Assembly: GCF_900289045.1 (NCBI RefSeq) | Contig: NZ_LT985188.1 | Span: forward strand, 2,232,001 to 2,296,000 | Direction: 5' to 3' | Origin: Micropruina glycogenica | GTDB lineage: Bacteria > Actinomycetota > Actinomycetes > Propionibacteriales > Propionibacteriaceae | DNA: 64,000 nucleotides | Shown here: one piece after another, positions 26,537-35,170 of the stretch | How the letters are laid out: each line of letters begins with the position of its first letter | How positions within the stretch are numbered: the first letter of the stretch is position 1 | Position numbers and translations under genes: made by a program | The notes under the pieces: model-generated | The model's database searches: none | Told to the model about the DNA's origin: nothing | Seen by the model: only the letters and a program-made list of their open reading frames with translations

Positions 26537-27730
26537 GGATGCGCTGATTTTTGTGGTGTGCGGTTCGGTGGCTGGCTTCGGCTGTTGGGACGCGAAATTG
26601 TTGGGGTATGGACAGCGAGCAGCCTTCTTTCGCCGATGTCGAGTATGGCAATCGTCGGCGGGTTTCCAAGCGTGAGCAGTTCTTGGAGCAGATGGAGGCC
26701 ACGATCCCGTGGCAGGTGTGGATCGATCTGATCGAGCCGTACTACTACCTGGACCGGCCAGGTAAGACGGGTCGGAAGGCGAAGCCGCTGGCGATGATGC
26801 TGCGCATGTATTTGCTGCAGGTCTGGTTCAACCTGTCCGATGAGGGGGTCGAGGACGCGATCTACGACTCGTTCGCGATGCGCCGGTTCCTGGGTGTGGA
26901 CTTCACGGTGGAGCAGGTGCCCGACGCGACCACATTGCTGCACTTTCGTCACCTGTTGGAGAAGCATCAGCTTGGCCAGAGACTGCTGGCGGCGCAGAAC
27001 GACCTGTTTGAGCGTGAGGGTTGGATCATGCGGGGCGGGACGATCGTGGACGCCACGATCATTGCGGCACCGTCGTCGACCAAGAACGCCACCGGCACGA
27101 GGGATCCCGAGATGCACCAGACCCGCAAGGGCAATCAGTGGTACTTCGGGATGAAGGCCCACATCGGGGGCGATGCCGGCACCGGATATGTGCACTCGGT
27201 CACCGCCACCGCGGCGAACGTGTCCGATATCACCGAGGCTGTCCATCTGATGCGGCCCGATGACACTGCCGGGTGGGGCGATGCCGGTTACCTGGGTGTC
27301 GACAAACGCGAGGAGATCACCGGCGATCCCCACCTCGCCGGCGTCACCTGGCACATTGCAGCCCGCAAGAGCCAGTTGGCGAGGATGCATCCTCATGAGC
27401 GGGCGATCGAGTCCCGCAAGGCCGGGGTGCGGGCCAAGGTCGAGCACGCGTTCCTGATAGTCAAACGAGACTTCGGGTTCACCAAGACCCGCTACCGCGG
27501 CCTGGCGAAGAATCTCCATCGTCTCCACGTCGCGTTCGCGTTGGCGAACTGGCTGATGCGGGCACGTGCCGTCGCTCTCACCACGGCGGCGGCATAGCGT
27601 CAGCCTGCCCGAAACCGCCCCAACAGGCCCCCCGCAGCGAATCGATCAGCCGACAACGCCCACACCCAACCCCTCCAAGAGCACGATCACCGTCACTCAC
27701 GCCACGAATGGCACGTTGATCAGCGGTTCC
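26537..27730 (+). mobile_element. IS5-family insertion sequence, copy 1 (1194 bp)
   Basis: Ends GGATGCGCTGATT and (reverse complement of right end) GGAACCGCTGATC form imperfect terminal inverted repeats. The element is flanked by CTAG at 26533-26536 and 27731-27734, the YTAR-type target duplication of IS5-family elements. Copy 2 begins immediately after the second CTAG, so the two are head-to-tail with one shared 4-base junction. Confidence 0.93.
26608..27597 (+). CDS. IS5-family DDE transposase (copy 1)
   Basis: 329 residues from ATG MDSEQPSFADVEYGNRRR; upstream in-frame GTGs lie in the terminal repeat region and are less likely. It has an N-terminal helical domain (RKAKPLAMMLRMYLLQVWFNLSDE) and the DDE residues in GTIVDATIIAAPSSTKN, GDAGYLGVDKREE and AKVEHAFLIVKRDFGFTKTRYRG. 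Intact. It differs from copy 2 at only a few codons (for example IGGD here, IGTD in copy 2). Confidence 0.95.
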   Translation: MDSEQPSFADVEYGNRRRVSKREQFLEQMEATIPWQVWIDLIEPYYYLDRPGKTGRKAKPLAMMLRMYLLQVWFNLSDEGVEDAIYDSFAMRRFLGVDFTVEQVPDATTLLHFRHLLEKHQLGQRLLAAQNDLFEREGWIMRGGTIVDATIIAAPSSTKNATGTRDPEMHQTRKGNQWYFGMKAHIGGDAGTGYVHSVTATAANVSDITEAVHLMRPDDTAGWGDAGYLGVDKREEITGDPHLAGVTWHIAARKSQLARMHPHERAIESRKAGVRAKVEHAFLIVKRDFGFTKTRYRGLAKNLHRLHVAFALANWLMRARAVALTTAAA

Positions 27731-27734
27731 CTAG

Positions 27735-28928
27735 GGATGCGCTGATCTTTGTGGTGTGCGGTTCGGTGGCTGGCTTCGGCTGTTGGGACGCGAAATTGTT
27801 GGGGTATGGACAGCGAGCAGCCTTCTTTCGCCGATGTCGAGTACGGCAATCGTCGGCGGGTTTCCAAACGTGAGCAGTTCTTGGAGCAGATGGAGGCCAC
27901 GATCCCGTGGCAGGTGTGGATCGATCTGATCGAGCCGTACTACTACCTGGACCGGCCAGGTAAGACGGGTCGGAAGGCGAAGCCGCTGGCGATGATGCTG
28001 CGCATGTATTTGCTGCAGGTCTGGTTCAACCTGTCCGATGAGGGGGTCGAGGACGCGATCTACGACTCGTTCGCGATGCGCCGGTTCCTGGGTGTGGACT
28101 TCACGGTGGAGCAGGTGCCCGACGCGACCACATTGCTGCACTTTCGTCACCTGTTGGAGAAGCATCAGCTTGGCCAGAGACTGCTGGCGGCGCAGAACGA
28201 CCTGTTTGAGCGTGAGGGTTGGATCATGCGGGGCGGGACGATCGTGGACGCCACGATCATTGCGGCACCGTCGTCGACCAAGAACGCCACCGGCACGAGG
28301 GATCCCGAGATGCACCAGACCCGCAAGGGCAATCAGTGGTACTTCGGGATGAAGGCCCACATCGGCACCGATGCCGGCACCGGATATGTGCACTCGGTCA
28401 CCGCCACCGCAGCGAACGTGTCCGATATCACCGAGGCTGCCCATCTGATGCGGCCCGATGACACTGCCGGGTGGGGCGATGCCGGTTACCTGGGTGTCGA
28501 CAAACGCGAGGAGATCACCGGCGATCCCCACCTCGCCGGCGTCACCTGGCACATTGCAGCCCGCAAGAGCCAGTTGGCGAGGATGCATCCTCATGAGCGG
28601 GCGATCGAGTCCCGCAAGGCCGGGGTGCGGGCCAAGGTCGAGCACGCGTTCCTGATCGTCAAACGAGACTTCGGGTTCACCAAGACCCGCTACCGCGGCC
28701 TGGCGAAGAATCTCCATCGTCTCCACGTCGCGTTCGCGTTGGCGAACTGGCTGATGCGGGCACGTGCCGTCGCTCTCACCACGGCGGCGGCATAGCGTCA
28801 GCCTGCCCGAAACCGCCCCAACAGGCCCCCCGCAGCGAATCGATCAGCCGACAACGCCCACACCCAACCCCTCCAAGAGCACGATCACCGTCACTCACGC
28901 CACGAATGGCACGTTGATCAGCGGTTCC
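27735..28928 (+). mobile_element. IS5-family insertion sequence, copy 2 (1194 bp)
   Basis: Same length, orientation and ends as copy 1. It is bounded by CTAG at 27731-27734 and 28929-28932. The right CTAG supplies the stop codon of the convergent nnrE gene (complement CTAG reads CTAG, giving TAG at 28931-28929). Confidence 0.93.
27806..28795 (+). CDS. IS5-family DDE transposase (copy 2)
   Basis: 329 residues, intact, nearly identical to copy 1. It carries IGTD and EAAHLM variants and the codon choices shared with copy 3 (50136), although the segment NATGTRDPE agrees with copy 1 instead, a mosaic pattern. Confidence 0.95.
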   Translation: MDSEQPSFADVEYGNRRRVSKREQFLEQMEATIPWQVWIDLIEPYYYLDRPGKTGRKAKPLAMMLRMYLLQVWFNLSDEGVEDAIYDSFAMRRFLGVDFTVEQVPDATTLLHFRHLLEKHQLGQRLLAAQNDLFEREGWIMRGGTIVDATIIAAPSSTKNATGTRDPEMHQTRKGNQWYFGMKAHIGTDAGTGYVHSVTATAANVSDITEAAHLMRPDDTAGWGDAGYLGVDKREEITGDPHLAGVTWHIAARKSQLARMHPHERAIESRKAGVRAKVEHAFLIVKRDFGFTKTRYRGLAKNLHRLHVAFALANWLMRARAVALTTAAA

Positions 28929-30503
28929 CTAGAGGCCCAGGGACGCTACCACCCCTGGAAGCGCTTCCGCAATCGTCTGCACAGGGTGCGGTCCGGGCGC
29001 ATCGGCCGCAGCCAAAGCCTGAACGGACGCGGCCGCCAGCCCGGCCCGGCCGGGGTTCAGACCGGCCGCCAACAGGCTGCCGCAGATTCCGGCCAGCAGG
29101 TCGCCGGAGCCGGCCTGGGCCGTCCAGGCGGGCCCGGGCACGGTGATCGAGATTTCCCCAGCCGGGTCGCAGACGTACTGGGTTGCGCCCTTCAGCAGCA
29201 CGGCCGCGCCGAACCTGGCGGTGGCCGTCCGCACGGCGTCGATCGGGTCGCGTTCTACCTCCGTCCGCTCGCGACCGAGCAGCCGGGCGAGTTCGCCGGC
29301 GTGCGGGGTGAGCAGTACCCGCTCCCCCAATGGACCGGACGGAAGGTGCCGCAGGGCCTCGGCGTCCAGCACCAGCGGAAGGCCCTCGTCCAGCGCTCGG
29401 CGCACGACCTGGTCGCCGTCCGTCCGGTCGCCCCAGCCGCTGCCCAGCACCCGGGCCTGCACCCGGCCGGCACCGAAGACCACGTTGGGGGCCGCCGCTC
29501 GGATCAGGTCGACCGCCGCCGCAGCACCCTGGAAGCGCACCATGCCGGCCCCGGCATGCACCGCGCCCAAAATGCCCAGCACCGCCGCGCCGGGGTAGCC
29601 GTCCGAGCCGGTGTCGAGGCCGACCACGCCGCGGGAGTACTTGTCGCTGGTGGCGTCCGGCCAGGGCCAGGCGGCGGCCAGGTCGGAGCGCTGCCACGCC
29701 AGCAGATCGCCGGTGGGCAAGTCGAGGCCGATGTCGATCAACTCCACCCGGCCGCAGGCCGAGGCGGCCGGTTCGAGCACGTGGCAGAACTTCAGGCCGC
29801 CGAAGGTGACGGTGAGTGCCGCAGTGAAGTGGGACGCCACGCCCCGGTCGACCGAGCTGGTCGAGACCCCACCACCCTCGGCCCAGCTCGTCGAGACCCC
29901 ACCACCCTCGGCCGAGCTTGTCGAAACGGCCGAGCTAGTCGAGACCCCACCACCGTTGGTCGAGCTTGTCGACACCCCTGCCGGCGAGGCCTCGACAAGC
30001 TCGGCCAGCGATGGGCTGTCGGCCGCCAGGCCGGACGGCAGGTCGACCGCCACGACGGGCACGCCCGCATCGGCACAGGCGCGAGCGAACAGTGCCACCG
30101 GCTCACGCAACCCCGCCCGTCCGCCGATGCCGAGCACGCCGTCGACCACCAGGTCGCTCGTGGGCAGTTCGGCCAGCGCCCCGACGGCGTCGACCGCGCG
30201 ACCGCCGGCGGCCACGAAGGCACGCCACGCCGACTCGTGCACCGACGACCCGGTGCACCAGGCGCGCACCCGCACCCCGCGCCCGAGCAGTCGGACGCCG
30301 GCGTAGAGCGCGTCGCCGCCGTTGTTGCCCGAGCCGACCACCAGCAGCACCCGGGCGCCGTAGACGCGGCCCTTCTCGCGCAGTTCGCGCAACAGCACCG
30401 ACGCCAGCCCGGTCCCGGCCCGCTGCATCAGCACCCCCGGCAGTGCCGTCAGCAGCGGCTCTTCCGCCGCCCTGATGGTCTCAGCCAGATACACCTGCCG
30501 CAT
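28929..30503 (-). CDS. nnrE/nnrD: Bifunctional NAD(P)H-hydrate epimerase / ADP-dependent dehydratase with an in-frame repeat insertion
   Basis: 524 residues. It repairs NADHX and NADPHX. The N-terminal YjeF_N epimerase domain (about 1-240) has VLLVVGSGNNGGDALYAGVRL and VVAVDLPSGL. The C-terminal ribokinase-like dehydratase (about 255-524) has the TPHAGELARLLG, VLLKGA and GSGDLLAGICGSLLA motifs. Between DLPSGLAADSPS and HFTAALTVTFGGLK, where family members have a short loop, about 50 residues of Val-Ser-Thr-Ser-Ser repeats (about 169-220) are inserted. They are encoded by tandem copies of a dispersed repeat. The stop codon is formed by the IS5 target CTAG. It lies 4 bases after acpS. Confidence 0.92.
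   Translation of the reverse strand: MRQVYLAETIRAAEEPLLTALPGVLMQRAGTGLASVLLRELREKGRVYGARVLLVVGSGNNGGDALYAGVRLLGRGVRVRAWCTGSSVHESAWRAFVAAGGRAVDAVGALAELPTSDLVVDGVLGIGGRAGLREPVALFARACADAGVPVVAVDLPSGLAADSPSLAELVEASPAGVSTSSTNGGGVSTSSAVSTSSAEGGGVSTSWAEGGGVSTSSVDRGVASHFTAALTVTFGGLKFCHVLEPAASACGRVELIDIGLDLPTGDLLAWQRSDLAAAWPWPDATSDKYSRGVVGLDTGSDGYPGAAVLGILGAVHAGAGMVRFQGAAAAVDLIRAAAPNVVFGAGRVQARVLGSGWGDRTDGDQVVRRALDEGLPLVLDAEALRHLPSGPLGERVLLTPHAGELARLLGRERTEVERDPIDAVRTATARFGAAVLLKGATQYVCDPAGEISITVPGPAWTAQAGSGDLLAGICGSLLAAGLNPGRAGLAAASVQALAAADAPGPHPVQTIAEALPGVVASLGL
29845..29999. repeat. Tandem TCGACAAGCTCG-family repeats inside nnrE
   Basis: Four units of the type GAGCTNGTCGAGACCCCACC, most about 30 bp apart, plus a shorter unit and one inverted unit (CTCGACAAGCTCGGCC at 29991). 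All keep the nnrE frame (10 codons per full unit). The family is otherwise found only between genes in this window. Confidence 0.88.
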
Positions 30504-30507
30504 GAGC

Positions 30508-30855
30508 TCAAGCCTCGCAGACCACCACCGCCGCTGCGATGCCCGCGTCGTGGGTGATCGAGAGATGGACCGTCGAGATGCCGAGTTCGGCCACCCGCGC
30601 CGCCACCGACCCGTGGTAGTCGAAGAACGGTTTGCCCAGTTCGTCTTTGCGCACCTCGACGTCGTGCCACGACAGCCCCTGGGGTGCTCCGAGCGCCTTG
30701 GCCAGGGCCTCTTTGGCGGCGAAGCGTCCGGCCATGCGGTTCATCGACGAGTCACGCTCGGCGGGGGTGAACAGCCGGGCGAGCAGCCGCTCGTTCTCGG
30801 CGGCGGTGGCGAACCGTTCGACTGGGCAGACGTCGATGCCGATGCCGACGATCAC
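30508..30855 (-). CDS. acpS: Holo-[acyl-carrier-protein] synthase
   Basis: 115 residues, GTG start overlapping the glmS stop. It moves the 4'-phosphopantetheine arm of CoA onto acyl carrier protein. IVGIGIDVCPVERF holds the Mg-binding Asp, RFAAKEALAKALG holds the second metal ligand Glu, and the C-terminal HLSITHDAGIAAAVVV is typical. Confidence 0.96.
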   Translation of the reverse strand: MIVGIGIDVCPVERFATAAENERLLARLFTPAERDSSMNRMAGRFAAKEALAKALGAPQGLSWHDVEVRKDELGKPFFDYHGSVAARVAELGISTVHLSITHDAGIAAAVVVCEA

Positions 30856-32696
30856 TCGACCGTGACCGACTTCGCCAGGTTGCGCGGCTGATCGACGTCG
30901 TAACCCTTGAGCGAGGCCAGCTCGCAGGCGAACATCTGCAGCGGCACGGTGGCCACCAGCGGCTGCATCAGGGTCGACACCTTTGGCAGCCGGAACAGGA
31001 AGTCTGCGTACGGGATGACTTCTTCGTCGTCATCTTCGGCCAGCACGATGGTGAACGCGCCGCGGGCGCGTACCTCTTGAATGTTGCTGGTCACCTTGTC
31101 GTGCAGCTGGTCCCGGCCCTGCGGCGGCACCACCACGAAGATCGGGATCTGGTTTTCGACCAGCGCGATGGGGCCGTGCTTGAGCTCACCGGCCGGAAAG
31201 CCCTCGGCGTGCAGGTAGGCGATCTCTTTGAGCTTGAGCGCACCCTCGAGCGCCACGGGGTAGCCCACGTGCCGGCCCAGAAAGAGCACCGACTTCTGCT
31301 CGGCGTACTTGGCGGCCAGTTGCTTGATCGGCTCGATCTCGTCGAGCACCCGCTGGATCAGCGGCGGCGTGGCGGCCAGCTCGCCCATGATCGCGGCGAT
31401 CTCGTCGCCGAACTTGGTGCCGCGCACCTGCGCCAAATACAGCCCGAGCAGATAGCAGGCGGCCACCTGGGTGAGAAAACCCTTGGTGGACGCCACGCCG
31501 ATCTCGGGGCCGGCGTGGGTGTAGATCACGGCGTCGGACTCGCGCGGAATTGTGGCGCCGTTGGTGTTGCAGATCGCGATCACCTTGGCGCCCTGCTCGC
31601 GGGCGTGCCGAATGGCCATCAGGGTGTCGGCGGTCTCACCCGACTGGCTGAGCGTGACCACCAGGGTGCGCGGGGTGATGATCGGGTCGCGGTAACGGAA
31701 CTCGCTCGCGATCTCGACCTCGCAGGCGATGCGCGTCCAGTGTTCGATGGCGTACTTGGCCACCATGCCCGCGTAGTAGGCCGTGCCGCAGGCCACGATG
31801 ATGATCTTGTCGATGGTGCGCAGTTCGGCTTCGGGAATGTGCAGCTCGTCGAGCTTCAACGAGCCGTCTTCGTTGTAGCGGCCCAGCAGGGTGTCGGCCA
31901 CCGCCTGCGGCTGCTCGTAGATCTCTTTGCGCATGAACCAGTCGTAGCCCTGCTTCTCGGCCGCCGAGAGGTCCCAGGTGACCTCGAACGGGTGGCTGTC
32001 GGCAGGCGTGCCGTCGAAATCGGTGACGGTGAAGCTGTCGGCGGTGACGTCGACCACCCGGTCTTGACCGAGCTCGACGGCGTGCCGGGTGAACTCGATG
32101 AACGCCGAGACGTCCGAGGCGACGAAGTTCTCACCCTCGCCCAGGCCGACCACCAGCGGCGAGTTGCGCCGGGCCGCCACCAACCGGGCGGGTTCGGCGC
32201 TGTCGATGGCGACCAGGGTGAACGCTCCCTGCAGTTGGCGGCAGACGCTACGCATGGCGTCGGCCAGGTCGGCACCGCCCTCGACCTCGCGGCCGAGCAA
32301 CTGGGCGGCCACCTCGGTGTCGGTCTCGGACGTGAATGCCACGCCCTGGGCAACCAGCTCGGCCCGCAGCGGGGCGAAGTTCTCGATGATGCCGTTGTGA
32401 ATCAACGCAACGCGGCCGTTCGCCGAGGTGTGCGGGTGCGCGTTGTAGTCGGTGGGGCCGCCATGGGTGGCCCAGCGCGTGTGCCCGATGCCCAGGCCGG
32501 TGGGCGGCAGCGGGTCGGCCGCGATCGCCGCGTCGAGGTTGACGATCTTGCCGGCCTTCTTGCGCACCTCGAGCGCGCCGTCGGTGACCACCGCCACACC
32601 GGCGGAGTCGTACCCGCGGTATTCCATGCGGCGCAGGCCCTCGACCACCACCCGGCTCGCCTCGCGTGGACCGACGTAACCGATGATTCCGCACAT
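30852..32696 (-). CDS. glmS: Glutamine-fructose-6-phosphate aminotransferase (isomerizing)
   Basis: 614 residues, normal length. It makes glucosamine-6-phosphate for cell-wall precursors. The N-terminal glutaminase domain starts with the catalytic Cys2 (MCGIIGYVGPREAS) and has HTRWATHG. The two SIS isomerase domains follow, with ACGTAYYAGMVAKY, LSQSGETADTLMA and GRHVGYPVALEGALKLKEI, ending DQPRNLAKSVTVE. No glmS ribozyme-like sequence is expected or seen in this phylum. It heads the glmS-acpS-nnrE operon and is divergent from coaA. Confidence 0.98.
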   Translation of the reverse strand: MCGIIGYVGPREASRVVVEGLRRMEYRGYDSAGVAVVTDGALEVRKKAGKIVNLDAAIAADPLPPTGLGIGHTRWATHGGPTDYNAHPHTSANGRVALIHNGIIENFAPLRAELVAQGVAFTSETDTEVAAQLLGREVEGGADLADAMRSVCRQLQGAFTLVAIDSAEPARLVAARRNSPLVVGLGEGENFVASDVSAFIEFTRHAVELGQDRVVDVTADSFTVTDFDGTPADSHPFEVTWDLSAAEKQGYDWFMRKEIYEQPQAVADTLLGRYNEDGSLKLDELHIPEAELRTIDKIIIVACGTAYYAGMVAKYAIEHWTRIACEVEIASEFRYRDPIITPRTLVVTLSQSGETADTLMAIRHAREQGAKVIAICNTNGATIPRESDAVIYTHAGPEIGVASTKGFLTQVAACYLLGLYLAQVRGTKFGDEIAAIMGELAATPPLIQRVLDEIEPIKQLAAKYAEQKSVLFLGRHVGYPVALEGALKLKEIAYLHAEGFPAGELKHGPIALVENQIPIFVVVPPQGRDQLHDKVTSNIQEVRARGAFTIVLAEDDDEEVIPYADFLFRLPKVSTLMQPLVATVPLQMFACELASLKGYDVDQPRNLAKSVTVE

Positions 32697-32829
32697 GGCC
32701 CGAACCTTACCGTTTGGCCGCCGGGCGCTCAGACGATGTGGCGACGCCGGAATACCCGTTTACTGGCCGACAACCGCTTCGACCAGCACACTGTTACCAC
32801 CAGGCAGGGCAGCCAGCAGCGAGGAGCTC

Positions 32830-33819
32830 ATGGATCCACAACAGTTCATCGTGCCGCCGGGGCTGACGATCGCGCCCGAGGACGACCCGTACGGACCGTA
32901 CGTGGCGCTGAGCCGCCGGCAGTGGGCCGACCTCGCCGACACCATTCCGTGGACGCTCGACTCCGACACCCTGGCCCGGCTGCGCGGCCTCGGCGACCCC
33001 ACCGACCACGCCGAGGTGCTGGAGGTGTACCACCCGCTGACCCAGTTGCTGAACCTGTACTGGGAGCGCACCAACGCACTGTTCAGCTCGTCCCACGACT
33101 TTCTCGGGCTCAACGACAAGCAGGTTCCGTTCGTGATCGGGGTGGCCGGATCGGTCGCCGTGGGCAAGTCGACCACGGCTAGGCTGCTGCAGGAATTGCT
33201 GGCGCGCGGGCCGCGCCGGCCGAAGGTCGAGCTGATCACCACCGACGGCTTTCTGTACCCCAACCACCTGCTCGAAGCCATGGGTATCGCGCACCGCAAG
33301 GGGTTTCCCGAGTCGTACGACCGGGCGGCGCTGCTGCAGTTCGTGATCGACGTGAAGTCGGGCAAGAGTGACGTGACCGCCCCGGTGTACTCGCACCTGA
33401 TCTACGACATCGTGCCCGATGAGCGCATCGTCATCGGCGAACCCGACATTCTGATCGTCGAAGGGCTGAACGTGCTGCAGCCGGCGCGTCGGCGCTCCGA
33501 CGGCACGACGGCACTGGCGGTCAGCGACTTCTTCGACTTCACCGTGTACGTCGACGCCCGCACGTCGTTCATCAGGCAGTGGTACATCGACCGGTTCTTC
33601 GCGTTGCGGGCCACCGCGTTTCGCGACCCGAAGTCGTTCTTCAGGCGCTACGCCGAGATGTCGGAGGCCGAGGCGCTGAGCACCGCCGGCACCTTCTGGG
33701 ACACCATCAACGGGCCGAACCTCGAGCTGAACATCAGGCCGACCCGCGGACGGGCCACGGCGATCCTGCGCAAGGGCGAGAACCACGCAGTGACCTGGGT
33801 GCGCATCCGCAAGGTGTGA
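32830..33819 (+). CDS. coaA: Pantothenate kinase (type I)
   Basis: 329 residues. It phosphorylates pantothenate, the first committed step to CoA. The Walker A loop is GVAGSVAVGKSTTARLL (about 104-120), followed by LITTDGFLYPN, the segment KGFPESYD and DILIVEGLNVLQ, as in E. coli CoaA. The ATG at 32830 follows GAGGAG closely. Confidence 0.97.
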   Translation: MDPQQFIVPPGLTIAPEDDPYGPYVALSRRQWADLADTIPWTLDSDTLARLRGLGDPTDHAEVLEVYHPLTQLLNLYWERTNALFSSSHDFLGLNDKQVPFVIGVAGSVAVGKSTTARLLQELLARGPRRPKVELITTDGFLYPNHLLEAMGIAHRKGFPESYDRAALLQFVIDVKSGKSDVTAPVYSHLIYDIVPDERIVIGEPDILIVEGLNVLQPARRRSDGTTALAVSDFFDFTVYVDARTSFIRQWYIDRFFALRATAFRDPKSFFRRYAEMSEAEALSTAGTFWDTINGPNLELNIRPTRGRATAILRKGENHAVTWVRIRKV

Positions 33820-33868
33820 GAGCGGTCGGCTCGGCGCACCGCTGAGCAGGATCGGGGACGGTTCTCAT

Positions 33869-34207
33869 GGCACCGGCGAGATGCTGTACGTGGGCCGCCC
33901 AGACGCCGGCGGCGTTGACCACCACGCGGGCCGCGATATCGGCCTCGGCAACGGTGCGTGCGGTGCCCAGCGTGGGGTGGCCGGCGAACGGCAGCTCGTT
34001 GGCGAGGCTGAAGATGCGTACCCGGTAGTCGGCATCGGGGATGGTGGGCGGCAGCACGAAGGTGCATTCCGAGAGGTTCGTCCACACCGAGATGCGGCGC
34101 AGGTCGTCGTCCGACAATCCCTCGGCGTCGAGCACGGCCGCGAGCGGGTTGCCGCTGAAGTCTCGACTGCCGAAGACGTCGACCTGACGGAAGGGGCGGT
34201 TGGTCAC
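33869..34207 (-). pseudogene. Chimeric remnant: PhzF N-terminus joined to a piece of an FAD-dependent (DAO-type) oxidoreductase
   Basis: The frame opens as a good PhzF-family protein (RQVDVFGSRDFSGNPLAAVLDAEG, NLSECTFVLPP, FAGHPTLGTA; about residues 1-84). At about residue 88 it changes to VVVNAAGVWAAHVQHLAG, a signature of DAO-type flavoproteins, and homology stops near residue 113. PhzF proteins are ~260-300 residues, so most of both parent genes is missing. The frame continues as nonsense into the 3' end of coaA. A decayed copy of the GGGGACGGTTC repeat adjoins the end near 33849. Confidence 0.7.
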
Positions 34208-34220
34208 CGCTGCACCCTAC

Positions 34221-34240
34221 CGCTGGAGCTTGTCGAGACC
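34221..34240. repeat. Interspersed GAGCTTGTCGAGACC repeat
   Basis: CGCTGGAGCTTGTCGAGACC is one unit of the family split by IS110 at 48503/49983, lying just upstream of the chimeric remnant. Confidence 0.7.
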
Positions 34241-34251
34241 CCTTCCGTTTG

Positions 34252-34278
34252 GAGATCCCGGCTTTCGCCGGGATGACG
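34252..34278. repeat. REP-like palindrome
   Basis: GAGATCCCGGC-TTTC-GCCGGGATGACG, a well-preserved copy of the family seen at 21914 and 56580. The rest of 34208-34327 shows no gene. Confidence 0.85.
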
Positions 34279-34327
34279 AGGTTCGCTCGAGGCCCGTTAG
34301 ATGGTCGCCGGGATGACGGCTTGGGCG

Positions 34328-35170
34328 TCACAGCACGAATGCGTGCCAGTCGTCCACGGCCAGGGACTCGTCGCCGGGGTCGACGCCGACCAGGCGTCCC
34401 CCTGGCAGGGTGACGCTGACGTGCTTCGCGCGCTGGTCGAGCCGGACCCGCTCGTCACCCACCAAATCGGCGACGCGCAGTTCACCGGTACGCCAGTCGA
34501 CCAGCGACGAGTGCCCGTACACCTGGCTGAACGGCACCGGGTGGTCGAGCCAGCTGGGCAGCAGTTCGGCGGTGGCCAGCGCCCAGATCGGCCCGGCCAG
34601 CGGTGTCGGACGCCGCCACATCATCGCCGCTCCCGGCCGGAACAGCGCCCGGGGCCGGGTTCGCGCCAGGGCGTTCAGCCGCTGTGCCGCCGTCGCCGCG
34701 GAAGCCGGCGAGCCGAGCACCTCAACCCAGAAGTTCCTGGTCACCCCGGCGTGGGTGATCAGAAACGACTCTCCCCCGCTCTCGATCGCCACCGCCGGCA
34801 CCATCAGCCTGCCGCGCCACCATCGGCGCAGCGTGCGGGCGGCCGGCCGGGCGATCGGCGTGTGCCAACTGAACTGCCGGCGGCGCAGGTAGAACGCCTC
34901 GTGATTGCCCACCACCTGCAGCCAGCGCCGGGGCGTTGCGCTCAGATGTCGGTCGACCAGCGCCACGACCGCGTCCGATTCGGGCCCGCGGTGCACCAGA
35001 TCGCCGACCTGCACCACGGTCAGGTCGGCCGGAATCGGCCCGTCGCCCCCGTCGGGCACCCCCAGCCGGGTCAGCTCGGCGCGCAGCGCGGCGAGGTGTC
35101 CGCCCACGTCACCGAGCACCGCCACCCGCGCTCCGGTCACGGCTGACGGCTCACCCGACTCAAGCACCAC
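34328..35170 (-). CDS. Calcineurin-like metallophosphoesterase
   Basis: 280 residues from a GTG at 35170, overlapping the upstream gene by 11 bases. The metal-binding blocks of the PPP/Ser-Thr phosphatase-like fold are present: VLGDVGGHLAAL (usually GDxHG), VQVGDLVHRGP (GDxVDRGP), VVGNHEAF (GNHE), ITHAGV and VYGHSSL. The first His ligand position is GDVGGH rather than GDIHG, a small departure. Substrate unknown. Confidence 0.87.
   Translation of the reverse strand: MVLESGEPSAVTGARVAVLGDVGGHLAALRAELTRLGVPDGGDGPIPADLTVVQVGDLVHRGPESDAVVALVDRHLSATPRRWLQVVGNHEAFYLRRRQFSWHTPIARPAARTLRRWWRGRLMVPAVAIESGGESFLITHAGVTRNFWVEVLGSPASAATAAQRLNALARTRPRALFRPGAAMMWRRPTPLAGPIWALATAELLPSWLDHPVPFSQVYGHSSLVDWRTGELRVADLVGDERVRLDQRAKHVSVTLPGGRLVGVDPGDESLAVDDWHAFVL

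Noticed and set aside
29845-29999. Possible CRISPR-like array
   Set aside because: Regular spacing is about 30 bases but there are no unique spacers; units are direct copies of a dispersed repeat within a coding frame.
32697-32829. A glmS-type ribozyme or riboswitch in the glmS leader
   Set aside because: Only 133 bases shared with the divergent coaA gene, with no recognisable ribozyme core.
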